The notes: generated from the letters alone by a model not told the origin. A DNA stretch of 52,864 bases from Paraglaciecola mesophila KMM 241 (GCF_000315015.1 NZ_BAEP01000011.1:1-52864); one strand, 5' to 3'; counted from the stretch's first letter, positions 28,593 through 37,174 are shown. Translations and numbers: made by a program.

Positions 28593-29174
28593 TTATTCCT
28601 CCTCGAACGGATAGGCCTTATTCAGTTTAAGACGATAAGCTGAAGTGCCTAGCGTATTTTCTGTGGTATCAATGACCAAGGTGCCTTCAAACCAAAACGG
28701 ATCGTACAGACTGCCTAGTTTTATACCTTGCTCAGCTTTACTATGAATAATTTGGTTAGGCGGTGGCGGTGGCATATGTAAGCAAGCGCCAAAATAAGGC
28801 ACAATGAAAAATTCGGTGATGTTTTGGGAGTCATCAGACTCTAAAGGTACGATAAACCCGGGGATACGAATCGGTTTATTTTCATAAGTGTCGATGACGC
28901 GGGTAGAACTCAAGGCTTTTTGAAAGCGCTTAGTATTTTCGTCAACCCCTTCTTGTTGACCAAGCGCCTCTACCGAGTCTTGCTCGGAGCCATCTTCGAT
29001 ACCGGACAGGTACTCAGGCGGGTTCATCAATGCTTCAAGATCGTCTTTCGGCATTAAGGCTATCCATTCAATTTCTTGATAACTTTCAGCGGTTTGTGCG
29101 GCATTTGCTGTGCTTAGCAAAATAAAGTTAAGGATTAATAACGTGACCCATGAACTTAAAATTCGTATCTTCAT
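28593..29174 (-). CDS. DUF3299 exported protein
   Basis: 193 residues with a signal peptide (LLILNFILLSTANAAQ). The mature domain (about 25-193) has DUF3299 features: IEWIALMPKDDLEALMNPPE, RIPGFIVPLESDDSQNITEF, FFIVPYFGACLHMPPPPPNQ and the C-terminal LGTSAYRLKLNKAYPF. The Cys-His-Met-Pro-Pro cluster suggests a metal-binding site. In other gammaproteobacteria, DUF3299 genes sit beside MacB-like ABC genes and, as I recall, in the Vibrio Zrg zinc-uptake locus. Here it faces an ABC pair, with a Zur-like palindrome between them. Confidence 0.82.
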   Translation of the reverse strand: MKIRILSSWVTLLILNFILLSTANAAQTAESYQEIEWIALMPKDDLEALMNPPEYLSGIEDGSEQDSVEALGQQEGVDENTKRFQKALSSTRVIDTYENKPIRIPGFIVPLESDDSQNITEFFIVPYFGACLHMPPPPPNQIIHSKAEQGIKLGSLYDPFWFEGTLVIDTTENTLGTSAYRLKLNKAYPFEEE

Positions 29175-29216
29175 TTCTTACATCTTTGCTTGCAAAATTG
29201 CATCGTCTTAATTTGA

Positions 29217-29240
29217 TGTAAATGTTATAACATATCAATA
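29217..29240. promoter_or_regulatory. Putative Zur (zinc uptake regulator) box
   Basis: The divergent gap contains TGTAAATGTTATAACATATC (29217-29236), built around the perfect palindrome ATGTTATAACAT (29222-29233). It matches most of the AAATGTTATAATATCAC-type sequence bound by E. coli Zur. Its position between the DUF3299 and ABC genes would control both sides. Confidence 0.6.
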
Positions 29241-29279
29241 ATTAAGTTTATAGTTTAAGAGAGCGCCAAAGACGGACTT

Positions 29280-30098
29280 ATGAAAGTAGTGAATACAGAT
29301 GAAAGTGTCCACAGCGTAGAAAGTGCCCACAGCGCAACGAGCGGAGACAGCATGATAAGCGGCGACAGCGCAACTAACGGTAAAAACGCTGATAGCATTA
29401 AACATAATGCGCCTCTGGCGATTAACTTACAAAGCGTTCGATATAGCTACGGCACATCGAGCAGCGAAACGGTATTAGATATTCCTCATTGGCAGCTTGC
29501 CCAAGGTGAGCGAGTGTTCCTGCACGGCGATTCTGGCTCGGGTAAAACGACCTTATTGAATTTACTTTCAGGTATACTCACCCCAACACAAGGTAGCATC
29601 GAATTATTAGGCCAGCCTTTTTCAGTTTTATCGGCTAGGCGCAGGGACGCCTTCAGGGCGCGGCATATTGGTGTGGTATTTCAGCAGTTTAATTTGGTGC
29701 CTTACTTAAGCGTGCTAAAGAATATTCAGTTAGCCAATTACTTTGCTGCCAAGCGTGATAGACAAATAGAAGAATCGGCTAGTGCCTTGTTAGCAAAGTT
29801 AAATTTGCCTGTAAATGTGATGCATAAAGCTGCCAATACACTGAGTGTGGGCCAACAGCAGCGGGTGGCCATTGCCAGAGCGCTAATAAATCAGCCTGAA
29901 TTACTATTGGTAGACGAACCCACCTCGGCGCTAGATGCCTCAGCGCGAGACGCATTTATGGATATTCTGCTGAATATGTGCGAGAACGCGGGGGCGAGTT
30001 TGGTGTTCGTGAGCCATGATATGTCATTGCAGCGCTTTTTTAGTACCAGCATTGATATGCCTAGTTTGTGCCAGGGTAAGGGGAATGCAGCATGTTGA
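29280..30098 (+). CDS. ABC transporter ATP-binding protein (LolD/MacB type)
   Basis: 272 residues. All motifs are present: Walker A GDSGSGKTT, signature LSVGQQQRVAIARAL, Walker B LLLVDEPTSALD, switch His in FVSHD. Before the ABC domain there is an unusual ~42-residue Ser/Asp-rich N-terminal stretch made of short imperfect repeats (SVHSVESAHSATSGDS). ATG 29280 has only a weak ribosome site; an internal ATG at 29352 would drop part of that stretch. It overlaps the permease gene by 7 bp. With the DUF3299 locus it probably forms a metal-linked transport system. Confidence 0.92.
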   Translation: MKVVNTDESVHSVESAHSATSGDSMISGDSATNGKNADSIKHNAPLAINLQSVRYSYGTSSSETVLDIPHWQLAQGERVFLHGDSGSGKTTLLNLLSGILTPTQGSIELLGQPFSVLSARRRDAFRARHIGVVFQQFNLVPYLSVLKNIQLANYFAAKRDRQIEESASALLAKLNLPVNVMHKAANTLSVGQQQRVAIARALINQPELLLVDEPTSALDASARDAFMDILLNMCENAGASLVFVSHDMSLQRFFSTSIDMPSLCQGKGNAAC

Positions 30099-31324
30099 TT
30101 TCTCTCGCCTGGAGCAGCCTTTGTAGCCGCAAAAAATCAGTTATTTTAACCTTTCTTTCCTTGTTGATTAGTATCAGCGTGCTAATAAGCGTTGAGCATA
30201 TTCGCCAGCAAGCTAAAACCAGTTTTAATCGCACTATTTCTGGGGCTGATTTGATCGTTGGTGCGCCAAGTGGCCAACTCAATCTGCTTTTATATTCTGT
30301 ATTTCGTATGGGCGATCCCACCAGCAATATAGACTACCAAAGTTACGAAATGCTTAAAAACGACCAGCAGGTGGCGTGGGTTATTCCTATTTCTTTGGGA
30401 GATTCTCACCGTGGTTTTAGGGTGCTTGGCACCAATGGTGACTACTTCACGCACTATCAGTTTGGGGATAAAAAATCTCTTGAGTTCACAGCTGGTAAGC
30501 CTTTTGCTGGAATGTTTGACACTGTAATCGGCGCGGATGTCGCTAAAACGCTAGGTTACCAAGTGGGTGATGAGATTGTTGTTGCCCATGGGATCGGCCA
30601 CACCAGCTTTAGTCACCATGATCACAGTCCGTTTGTGATCAGCGGCATTTTAAAACCCACCGGCACGCCAGTTGATAAATCCGTGCACGTTACCTTGCCC
30701 GCCATAGAAGCAATACATTTACCCCCGTCTCAATTAGCAAAAATTCTGGATGGAGGAGGAGAAGAAAGTGTACAACCAGATAGCGTGACGGCGGTGATAT
30801 TGGGCTTAAAAACCAAGTTCGCCACCTTTAAGCTACAACGAGATTTAAACAACTACCAAGCCGACCGATTGATGGCGGTCTTGCCTGGGGTGGCACTAGC
30901 AGAGTTATGGCAAATGATGGGGACCGTTGAGAACGTACTTAGGGTCATTAGCGTGCTGGTGTTACTGTCATCTTTGTTTGGTTTGTCGACCATGTTGCTC
31001 GCATCCATGAACGAGCGCAAAGGCGAGATAGCCGTGCTGCGTACATTAGGAGCAGGCCCGAGCGTTATTTTTGGCTTGGTATTATTAGAAGCGCTGATGC
31101 TGGTAGTGATAGCCATTGCCAGTGCCATATCGCTCGTCAGCGGGGCTCTCGCGCTATTTAGCGATGAGCTCGCCGCCCATTACGGCTTGTTTCTAAGTGC
31201 TAACTTGCTGTCGTGGGAAACGCTGCAAATCGCCGTGATTATTGCGCTAGCATCCATTATCACCTCAGTCATACCCGCATTTGAAGCTTATAAAAAAGCG
31301 CTACAATCGAGGCTATCTGCCTGA
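30092..31324 (+). CDS. FtsX/MacB-type ABC transporter permease
   Basis: 410 residues: one N-terminal membrane helix (VILTFLSLLISISVLISV), a large periplasmic domain (about 40-265) and three C-terminal helices of the FtsX core (VISVLVLLSSLFGLSTMLLA; SVIFGLVLLEALMLVVIAIA; LQIAVIIALASIITSVIPAF). The periplasmic domain has HGIGHTSFSHHDHSP (residues 166-180), five His plus Asp, partly conserved in this permease group and plausible for metal. It pairs with the upstream ATPase. Such pairs usually move or extract substrates in the envelope rather than act as classic importers. Confidence 0.9.
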   Translation: MLISLAWSSLCSRKKSVILTFLSLLISISVLISVEHIRQQAKTSFNRTISGADLIVGAPSGQLNLLLYSVFRMGDPTSNIDYQSYEMLKNDQQVAWVIPISLGDSHRGFRVLGTNGDYFTHYQFGDKKSLEFTAGKPFAGMFDTVIGADVAKTLGYQVGDEIVVAHGIGHTSFSHHDHSPFVISGILKPTGTPVDKSVHVTLPAIEAIHLPPSQLAKILDGGGEESVQPDSVTAVILGLKTKFATFKLQRDLNNYQADRLMAVLPGVALAELWQMMGTVENVLRVISVLVLLSSLFGLSTMLLASMNERKGEIAVLRTLGAGPSVIFGLVLLEALMLVVIAIASAISLVSGALALFSDELAAHYGLFLSANLLSWETLQIAVIIALASIITSVIPAFEAYKKALQSRLSA

Positions 31325-31382
31325 TATTTTTAAAATTTTGTGGCGTTTCTTAACTTAACGATTTTACCTATAAAATGACATT

Positions 31383-31403
31383 AAATGCGCCTAAGGCGCA
31401 TTT
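31383..31403. terminator. Hairpin terminator between the ABC permease and FMN-reductase genes
   Basis: aaatgcgcc-taa-ggcgcattt stem-loop between convergent genes. The stop codon of the FMN-reductase gene lies within its loop. T-rich sequence follows on both sides, although not as long clean runs. Confidence 0.7.
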
Positions 31404-32050
31404 CTTTGGGCGGGTGTGGTGTTAAATGTCTTAAGCATTTCATGTGGGTTTACTGTTTCACCGTGTGTTTTAGTGGCCTGTGCCCACCAAGCTAATTGCG
31501 TAAATGTACGGCTAAAATAATCAAACCATGACGATTGATCTTCATCTGTCTGTGTAGCGCCATCTTCAGTAAACACTTCTTGGGCTTTAGGAACGTGGAT
31601 CATCGCTGAAACAGGTAGGCAGCCAAGTTCTGATAAAAACGTGCGCATACCAACCGCAGCGCGCATACCCCCCCATTGTCCAGCAGAGTAGGTGACGATG
31701 GCGCTAGGCTTATAGGAGAACAACGAACTGCCAAAGTGATTAAGCAAGTTGGCCAAAGCTGGGCTCATGGAGTGGTTGTACTCTGGGCTTAGCATAATAA
31801 AGCCATCTGCGGATGCTATCTTTTCTGCGAGAGTGTTCAATTCTGCAGGCGCTTTGCTTTTAGCGTACGCAAAATGGGGTTTGAAGACAGGCTCAAGTGG
31901 GTAATCCAGCGCATCAATCAATTCAATCTCATGTTGATTAAAACGCGTGTCTAAACATGCCATACATACTTTAGCGACACGAAGACCCAAGCGGGCAGGG
32001 CGCGGGGGAGTGCTATCGCGAACGGTGCCCAAAAAAACTAAAAACTTCAT
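31391..32050 (-). CDS. NAD(P)H-dependent FMN reductase family protein
   Basis: 219 residues with a flavodoxin-like fold: MKFLVFLGTVRDSTPPRPAR at the start (phosphate-binding loop) and FIMLSPEYNHSMSPALANLL, the family's PEYNxS motif, near residue 87. It reduces FMN, quinones or related acceptors with NAD(P)H in the cytosol. A long C-terminal tail (about 190-219) is unlike the compact ArsH/ChrR-type members. It is convergent with the ABC permease gene and divergent from the MBL-fold gene. Confidence 0.85.
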   Translation of the reverse strand: MKFLVFLGTVRDSTPPRPARLGLRVAKVCMACLDTRFNQHEIELIDALDYPLEPVFKPHFAYAKSKAPAELNTLAEKIASADGFIMLSPEYNHSMSPALANLLNHFGSSLFSYKPSAIVTYSAGQWGGMRAAVGMRTFLSELGCLPVSAMIHVPKAQEVFTEDGATQTDEDQSSWFDYFSRTFTQLAWWAQATKTHGETVNPHEMLKTFNTTPAQRNAP

Positions 32051-32241
32051 TACGTGTCCTCTATTGATAATCTAATTGCGATGAATGCTACATTGGGTTC
32101 GCCTATAATCATTGCAAAAGTAAATGCTTGTAAAGATAAGTGTTTGCATGGTTAAGCGAGCGAAGAGCAGGCTTATTTTAACGATTAATCGCCAGTGTGC
32201 TATTCAAGGCTTTAATAGTTATTGATTCATCGTTGTGCGTG

Positions 32242-32255
32242 GTGATCTAGATCAA
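32242..32255. promoter_or_regulatory. FNR/CRP-like box upstream of the MBL-fold gene
   Basis: GTGATCTAGATCAA differs by one base from the FNR consensus TTGAT-N4-ATCAA. It lies 43 bp before ATG 32298 in the divergent gap, so it could act on either gene. A CRP-family regulator is the alternative. Confidence 0.45.
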
Positions 32256-32297
32256 AGTTGATTGTAATAGGGTGATGTAAATTGCGGAGTACGCCCA

Positions 32298-33368
32298 ATG
32301 ACAATCGACTTTATTGATGTGCAAGCGCCTGAGCCGGGTGAGTGGCAGCAAGTCTCACCGGGTATTTTATGGTTGCGCATGCCGTTACCCTTTGAGCTGG
32401 ATCATATCAATTTATATTTGATAGAAGACAATGACCGAACCACGGGCGAGAAAGGCTTCGCGCTCATTGATACTGGCTTCGGGGTTAGCAAAACTGAAGA
32501 GTTATGGGATAGCTTACTGAGTAAATTGGATGTGCCTTTGACTAAGGTCATTGTGACCCACATGCATCCTGATCACATCGGCATGGCGGGGTATTTGGTC
32601 GATAAATTCCGCGCACCATTATACATGAGCCATTCTGAGTACTTTGTTGGCAGAGCCATGAGCGCGGGTAGCAGAGGCGCATCAGACTGGCAAGATGATG
32701 AGTATTTAGTGCGCTGCGGTATGTCGGCTGAGTACGTTGCCACCGCCAGTGAAAATCGCAAAACCAATAAAGGGGTAGGGCAGGTTATTCGGCCTATTCC
32801 GTTACATCATGAGCGCTTGCAAGAAGGTGAAGAGCTGACAATTGGCGAGCATCAATGGCAGGTATTAATTGGTAGAGGGCACTCGCCAGAGCATGTGTGT
32901 TTGTTTAATCCCACTACCAACGTTTTGATATCGGGGGATCACGTTTTACCCATCATCACCCCGAATATTGGGGTGTACAGCACTGAGCCAAACGCTAATT
33001 CGTTGAAAATGTATTTAGACACCTTACCGCAGTTCAAAAACCTCCCAAAGGACTCGCTGGTTTTGCCATCACACAAACAACCTTTTGTTGGGCTGCATAA
33101 GCGAGTCGATGAGTTGGCCGAGCATCATCATGAGCATCTCGCCAATCTAAAAGCGTTCTGCACACAAGGTAAAACCATTAAAGAATGCTTACCTGTGTTG
33201 TTTAAGCGGGAGTTGAATGAACACAATATGTTCTTCGCTATTGCCGAAGCGCTAGCGCACCTTAACTATTTATATTTCGAGGGCGAAGTCACCAGAGAGA
33301 CCAACGAAGACGGCCACTATGTATTTACCTTGATGGAAAACGACTTAGCTGACAGGGCTGTAAGCTAA
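32298..33368 (+). CDS. MBL-fold metallo-hydrolase
   Basis: 356 residues with the metallo-beta-lactamase di-zinc set: THMHPDHIGMAG (HxHxDH), GRGHSPEHV, SGDHVLP and LPSHKQPFVG. The C-terminal ~100 residues are a helical extension (HEHLANLKAFCTQGKTIKEC). The broad family includes glyoxalase II, lactonases and thioesterases; nothing here decides the substrate. An FNR-like box lies just upstream. Ends about 260 bp before the convergent trpS. Confidence 0.9.
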   Translation: MTIDFIDVQAPEPGEWQQVSPGILWLRMPLPFELDHINLYLIEDNDRTTGEKGFALIDTGFGVSKTEELWDSLLSKLDVPLTKVIVTHMHPDHIGMAGYLVDKFRAPLYMSHSEYFVGRAMSAGSRGASDWQDDEYLVRCGMSAEYVATASENRKTNKGVGQVIRPIPLHHERLQEGEELTIGEHQWQVLIGRGHSPEHVCLFNPTTNVLISGDHVLPIITPNIGVYSTEPNANSLKMYLDTLPQFKNLPKDSLVLPSHKQPFVGLHKRVDELAEHHHEHLANLKAFCTQGKTIKECLPVLFKRELNEHNMFFAIAEALAHLNYLYFEGEVTRETNEDGHYVFTLMENDLADRAVS

Positions 33369-33624
33369 GCCGTCCAAAACAGAGCTAAGCCATAAGGGAA
33401 CTGCGTTTGGACTGGCGTAACAACGTAGTGCGCAATAACTTATATATAATTGTGACGTTGCTACCAATAGGTTTGAACCTGAACTGATAGGCGACTCAAA
33501 CTCATGTCGTTCGGCTTTATCTCTATTTAATAATTAATCTGCGCATTTAGGCCTTCGTTAGAATGTACACACTATGTCGTTATGCGCGTACATTTGCTAG
33601 GCGGACTAGCTCAGTCGTTTTTGA

Positions 33625-34647
33625 CTAGAAAAATGGATTCAAACCGAAGACATCTTTTACACTATGAAGAGTGATGTTCGTCTTGTGCCGAGAGATTTCA
33701 CTACCCGTGCGCAATATATCTATTAACTGTGATTTGTCATTCAGATACTGCTCCCTGCGCTCACGGATTGGCTTCAATAACTCTTGCAGGCACTCCTCAA
33801 GGATCTTCTTTGTCACGCCGTCGCCAAGACCACCACGTTGGTAATGTTCTTTAAGTTGGCTGACATACTCTATATCCGGATGAAAAATATCTAGGTAAGT
33901 GAAGACAATGTTTCCTTCCACTTGACCTGGATCTTCAACTCTCAGGTGATTTTGGTCAGTGTACATACTACGCACAGCGGCTCTTAGCTCTTTTTCGCAA
34001 GCGCCAAGGTTAATGGCGTTGCCCATTGTCTTACTCATTTTGTTTTTGCCATCTGTGCTTGGCAATCGTGACGTTTGGCTTAGTAATGGCCTACATTCAT
34101 TGAGCACAGGCTTACCTGCCAACGAATTTACCTTTCTGACGATTTCATTCGTTTGTTCAAGCATTGGCAGTTGATCATCACCAACAGGAATCAATGTAGC
34201 ATTAAATGCCGTGATGTCTGCCGCTTGAGAGATCGGGTACGTTAAGAAACCTGCGGGAACAGAACGCTCAAAGCCTTTGCTTTTTATCTCACTCTTCACG
34301 GTTGGATTACGCTCAAGTCTCGCGATAGTGACCAAGTTGCTGTAATACATTGTTAGCTCAGCAAGGGCTGGTAGCTGAGATTGCAGGCAAATAGTGGTTT
34401 TCGTGGGCTCTATGCCAACAGCCAAGTAGTCAGCTACTACGTTTAGTATATTGGATGACACCTTTGAAGGGTTGTTTGCGTTGTCTGTCAGCCCTTGCAT
34501 ATCAGCGACAAGGATTGTTTGATCGTGCTTGTCTTGAAGGGATACGCGTTGCTTCAGCGAACCAACATAATGGCCTAAGTGAAGTGGGCCGGTGGCTCTG
34601 TCGCCAGTAAGTATAGTTTCTCGTTTTGTGGGTAGTTGATTTTTCAT
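33625..34647 (-). CDS. trpS: Tryptophanyl-tRNA synthetase
   Basis: 340 residues, a class I synthetase that charges tRNA-Trp in the cytosol. The HIGH motif is GPLHLGHYVGSL (about residues 20-31) and the KMSKS loop is KNKMSKTMGNAIN. The start TGDRATGPLHLGHYVG resembles a group found beside, rather than equal to, the E. coli type enzyme, so a second trpS elsewhere in the genome is possible. Its ~150-nt leader encodes a peptide with two Trp codons and the alternate hairpins of an attenuator, so uncharged tRNA-Trp is expected to raise expression. Confidence 0.95.
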   Translation of the reverse strand: MKNQLPTKRETILTGDRATGPLHLGHYVGSLKQRVSLQDKHDQTILVADMQGLTDNANNPSKVSSNILNVVADYLAVGIEPTKTTICLQSQLPALAELTMYYSNLVTIARLERNPTVKSEIKSKGFERSVPAGFLTYPISQAADITAFNATLIPVGDDQLPMLEQTNEIVRKVNSLAGKPVLNECRPLLSQTSRLPSTDGKNKMSKTMGNAINLGACEKELRAAVRSMYTDQNHLRVEDPGQVEGNIVFTYLDIFHPDIEYVSQLKEHYQRGGLGDGVTKKILEECLQELLKPIRERREQYLNDKSQLIDILRTGSEISRHKTNITLHSVKDVFGLNPFF

Positions 34648-34666
34648 GATATATCTCTAGGTAAAT

Positions 34667-34763
34667 AAAAAATGCCACTGGAGATATAAAGAAAATACAA
34701 ACTTAGCTACCGTCCAGCAGCAAAAGAATGTACGAATTCTGTGCCGCTCAGAGTGAGCGCCAC
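34667..34763 (-). promoter_or_regulatory. Ribosome-mediated tryptophan attenuator upstream of trpS
   Basis: Read leftward: stem 1:2 pairs 34754-34763 (GTGGCGCTCA, starting in the second Trp codon) with 34741-34750 (TGAGCGGCAC), 9 of 10 pairs. Stem 2:3, the antiterminator, pairs 34742-34748 (AGCGGCA) with 34716-34722 (TGCTGCT), 7 pairs with one G-U. Stem 3:4, the terminator, pairs 34714-34722 (TGCTGCTGG) with 34673-34681 (CCAGTGGCA), 9 pairs with two G-U, followed by six T at 34667-34672. This is the full set for a classic attenuator. Confidence 0.85.
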
Positions 34764-34801
34764 CACTTGATAGATGCAATATGAATGAATGATATTTTCA
34801 T
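34748..34801 (-). CDS. trpS leader peptide with tandem Trp codons
   Basis: 17 residues, MKISFIHIASIKWWRSL, ending at TGA 34748. The adjacent TGG TGG codons sit directly before and inside the 1:2 hairpin of the attenuator. A ribosome stalled there for lack of charged tRNA-Trp would free segment 2 to pair with segment 3 and block the terminator. The ribosome site is weak (AGG about 10 nt upstream of ATG 34801). Confidence 0.82.
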   Translation of the reverse strand: MKISFIHIASIKWWRSL

Positions 34802-34986
34802 GACTTGAAGCCTAGCAAAATAATTGGAGCGCCTCAATAACCTTAAATAAGTACCCGCAAGTGCGGCTTTTTTCACTTACTCGGCGCTCACTTTGAATGA
34901 CAGCCTTTTAATCCAACCTGCCAGATCACGTTAAGGTGTATTCAGATAGCGATGGCAAAGGTATAACGATATGCAGCGAGAAACCC
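34802..34986. other. Upstream region of the trpS leader
   Basis: No gene. A short hairpin CCGC-AAGT-GCGG followed by six T (about 34855-34873) points rightward, but no rightward gene precedes it. The promoter of trpS must lie here, though no confident -35/-10 pair was found. Confidence 0.4.
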
Positions 34987-35009
34987 AAAAGGGCAAAGTC
35001 GATTTGCCC
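34987..35009 (-). terminator. Rho-independent terminator after the TonB receptor gene
   Basis: Read leftward: GGGCAAA-TCGAC-TTTGCCC, followed by TTTTGGGTTT. A second hairpin (ggggct-N8-agcccc then TTTT, 35027-35050) points the other way. Confidence 0.7.
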
Positions 35010-35080
35010 TGTTGGGTGATTATTGTGGGGCTATGAGTAAAGCCCCTTTTCTGCACTCGTATTGCTTAGAAGCAAAAGAC

Positions 35081-37174
35081 TTAAAAGCGGTAAGTCACGC
35101 TGACTGTTCCGTTAATAGGGGCTGCGTAGTAAAACGAGCTGTGCAGGCTGCTAAGGTACTTTTCGTCAGTGATATTATTCAAATTTGCTTTAACGCTTAG
35201 GTCATTGGTAATGTCGTAACTGGCATAGGCGTTTAGCAAGAAGTAGCTGTCTTGGGTAACGTTGTAATCAGTGTTTTTGGTTTCTGACTGCCAACGTCCA
35301 CTTAAACCCACTGTTAGGGTAGGCAGCGCGGGTACGGTGTAATTCAGTGAGAAATTAACGTAGTCACGAGGTGCCCATGTATTGGCATCAGCGCCTTGGT
35401 CGTCTTCAATTTCAATGGCGGTATAGCCCAAAATCACGCTAAGATCATCTGTGAGCTGACCGGTCATTTCAATTTCAAAACCTTTTGAATCTACATCGAT
35501 GCCGTTGTAGTAATACTGCCCGTTGTCAGGATTAATACCAGCATATGACGCTAGGTTTTCCTGCTCCGCGGTAAAGTAAGCAAACGTAGTCAGTAGGCTA
35601 TCATCAAGCCACTGAACTTTAATACCTGCCTCGGTATTCTTACCCTTGGTTGGGTCAAGGTACTGCCCCGATAAATCATACTGTTCTTGGGGCTGGTAGA
35701 TATCTGAATAACTGGCGTAGGCATTAATGTCTTGGGTTATGGCATAGGTAAACCCTACATACGGACTTAGCTCACTTTCGCTATTATCAATTGTGGTACC
35801 ACTATTGTCACCGCTGCGCTCAAAATCAATGGCATTTACACCAGCGATCATGAATAAGTTGTCGCTCAGGGTAATTTTGGTTGAACCGAATATGCGCGTT
35901 AGGTTTTGCTTAATTTCAGAATACAATGTGCGCTCTTGCCAATCAGGCTCGGCGATAGCGTTAAGAGCGTAAGGGAATGCGGGCAGTGCGCCCCACGCTT
36001 CTTCGGTAAAATCGGTTGCGTAGTTAAACATTGTGTCTGTACTTTGAGCGTAGCTAATACCAAAGGTGGCTTCATGTTCAAAGCCAAATGCACTGAAAAA
36101 CCCTGATGTTTTTACTTCAAGTAAATCAGAATCGATATCTGAGTCATAACGACCAGGGTAACCCAAAAGTCCCAAATTAGTCTCTTTGTCGAGTGTGCCA
36201 GAGGCATAAAAGAGCTTATCTTGCTCTTCGAAATAGCGTTTGTGGTAGTTCACATCAAGGCGCCAGCTGTCGTTAATTTGATGGGTAAACTCTACAAACG
36301 CATTGGTGTTTTGGGTATCCCACATGGCCCAGTCTTGAGAGGTGGTGTCGCTGTCGTCCCACTGTGCTTGTGTACCGTCTGTATAATTAAATACTAGGCC
36401 GCCCCACAAATTGCCATCAGTATTGGCGTCTTGATGAGATATCCCGACAGTAAGGGTGGAGTGGTCCGTTAGCTGGCCGTCAACCACACCGTAAAAATAG
36501 CCCAGGTCATCTGACAACCCATCTAAATGGGAGTTGGTGTCCTCGCCAGCTACCACAAACCGAGCAGCCCAGCGGCCATCATCCGTGAGCAAGGTGTTAT
36601 AGTCGGCTTGAATACGTTTGAAATCATAAGAGCCTGCGATAACGCTGACCTCACCGCCTGTTTCATTAGTAGGGCGTTTACGCACATAATTGATTGTGCC
36701 TGACGCGTTACCTACACCTGTTAACAAACCATTGGCGCCACGAATCACTTCGATACTCTCGTAACCGTAGGCGTCAATTGCTCCTGTCACTATGCCCCAA
36801 TCATTTGGTAAACCCACACCGTCAATTTGGGTATTCTTGATTTCAAACCCGCGAGATGAGTAATTAGTCCGGTTAGTTTCCCAGGCCTCTACCGTAACGC
36901 CTGTGGCTAAGCGCAGGGCGTCATTAATACTGAAGGCGGCGAAATTCTTCATCAAGTCTGACGTGATAACGCTAATCGATTGAGGCGTTTCGCTAATTTC
37001 CATTGTTAAGCCCGTTGCACCTTCGCTGATTCTGTCTTGACGTACACCGGAAATCAGTAAGTGTTCAACCTCAGCATCTGCTTGCTTGATTTCATTAGCA
37101 TCTGTCGCTTCTTGAGCGTGTGCTTGTATGGCGAGGGTGAATAAAGACAAGCTAAATAGGTTGTACAGCTTCAT
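35081..37174 (-). CDS. TonB-dependent siderophore receptor
   Basis: 697 residues from ATG 37174, which has an AAGGAAAA ribosome site; longer starts to 37240 add no signal. Signal peptide LFSLSLFTLAIQAHAQ, then a plug domain (about 45-160; ETPQSISVITSDLMKNF, EVIRGANGLLTGVGNASGTI) and a 22-strand beta-barrel ending in the aromatic VTYRF. The plug start is typical of ferric-siderophore receptors (FhuE/FpvA group, TIGR01783) and it lacks a signalling domain. A Fur-like box (37255-37273) lies upstream. It faces a membrane-protein/PepSY operon with its own Fur box, forming an iron-uptake module. Confidence 0.94.
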   Translation of the reverse strand: MKLYNLFSLSLFTLAIQAHAQEATDANEIKQADAEVEHLLISGVRQDRISEGATGLTMEISETPQSISVITSDLMKNFAAFSINDALRLATGVTVEAWETNRTNYSSRGFEIKNTQIDGVGLPNDWGIVTGAIDAYGYESIEVIRGANGLLTGVGNASGTINYVRKRPTNETGGEVSVIAGSYDFKRIQADYNTLLTDDGRWAARFVVAGEDTNSHLDGLSDDLGYFYGVVDGQLTDHSTLTVGISHQDANTDGNLWGGLVFNYTDGTQAQWDDSDTTSQDWAMWDTQNTNAFVEFTHQINDSWRLDVNYHKRYFEEQDKLFYASGTLDKETNLGLLGYPGRYDSDIDSDLLEVKTSGFFSAFGFEHEATFGISYAQSTDTMFNYATDFTEEAWGALPAFPYALNAIAEPDWQERTLYSEIKQNLTRIFGSTKITLSDNLFMIAGVNAIDFERSGDNSGTTIDNSESELSPYVGFTYAITQDINAYASYSDIYQPQEQYDLSGQYLDPTKGKNTEAGIKVQWLDDSLLTTFAYFTAEQENLASYAGINPDNGQYYYNGIDVDSKGFEIEMTGQLTDDLSVILGYTAIEIEDDQGADANTWAPRDYVNFSLNYTVPALPTLTVGLSGRWQSETKNTDYNVTQDSYFLLNAYASYDITNDLSVKANLNNITDEKYLSSLHSSFYYAAPINGTVSVTYRF

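Noticed and set aside
33601-33640. Sequence like a tRNA box A (ggactagctcagtcg) near the end of trpS
   Set aside because: No acceptor stem, anticodon arm or T-loop can be formed around it, and it overlaps the trpS end.
34855-34873. CCGC-AAGT-GCGG plus T-run as a terminator of a rightward gene
   Set aside because: No rightward gene precedes it. The stem is only 4 bp, so it was left as a note in the trpS upstream region.
35906-36106. Small open frames on the opposite strand of the TonB receptor and other large genes
   Set aside because: They lie wholly inside genes with strong family matches and are shadows of their coding frame.
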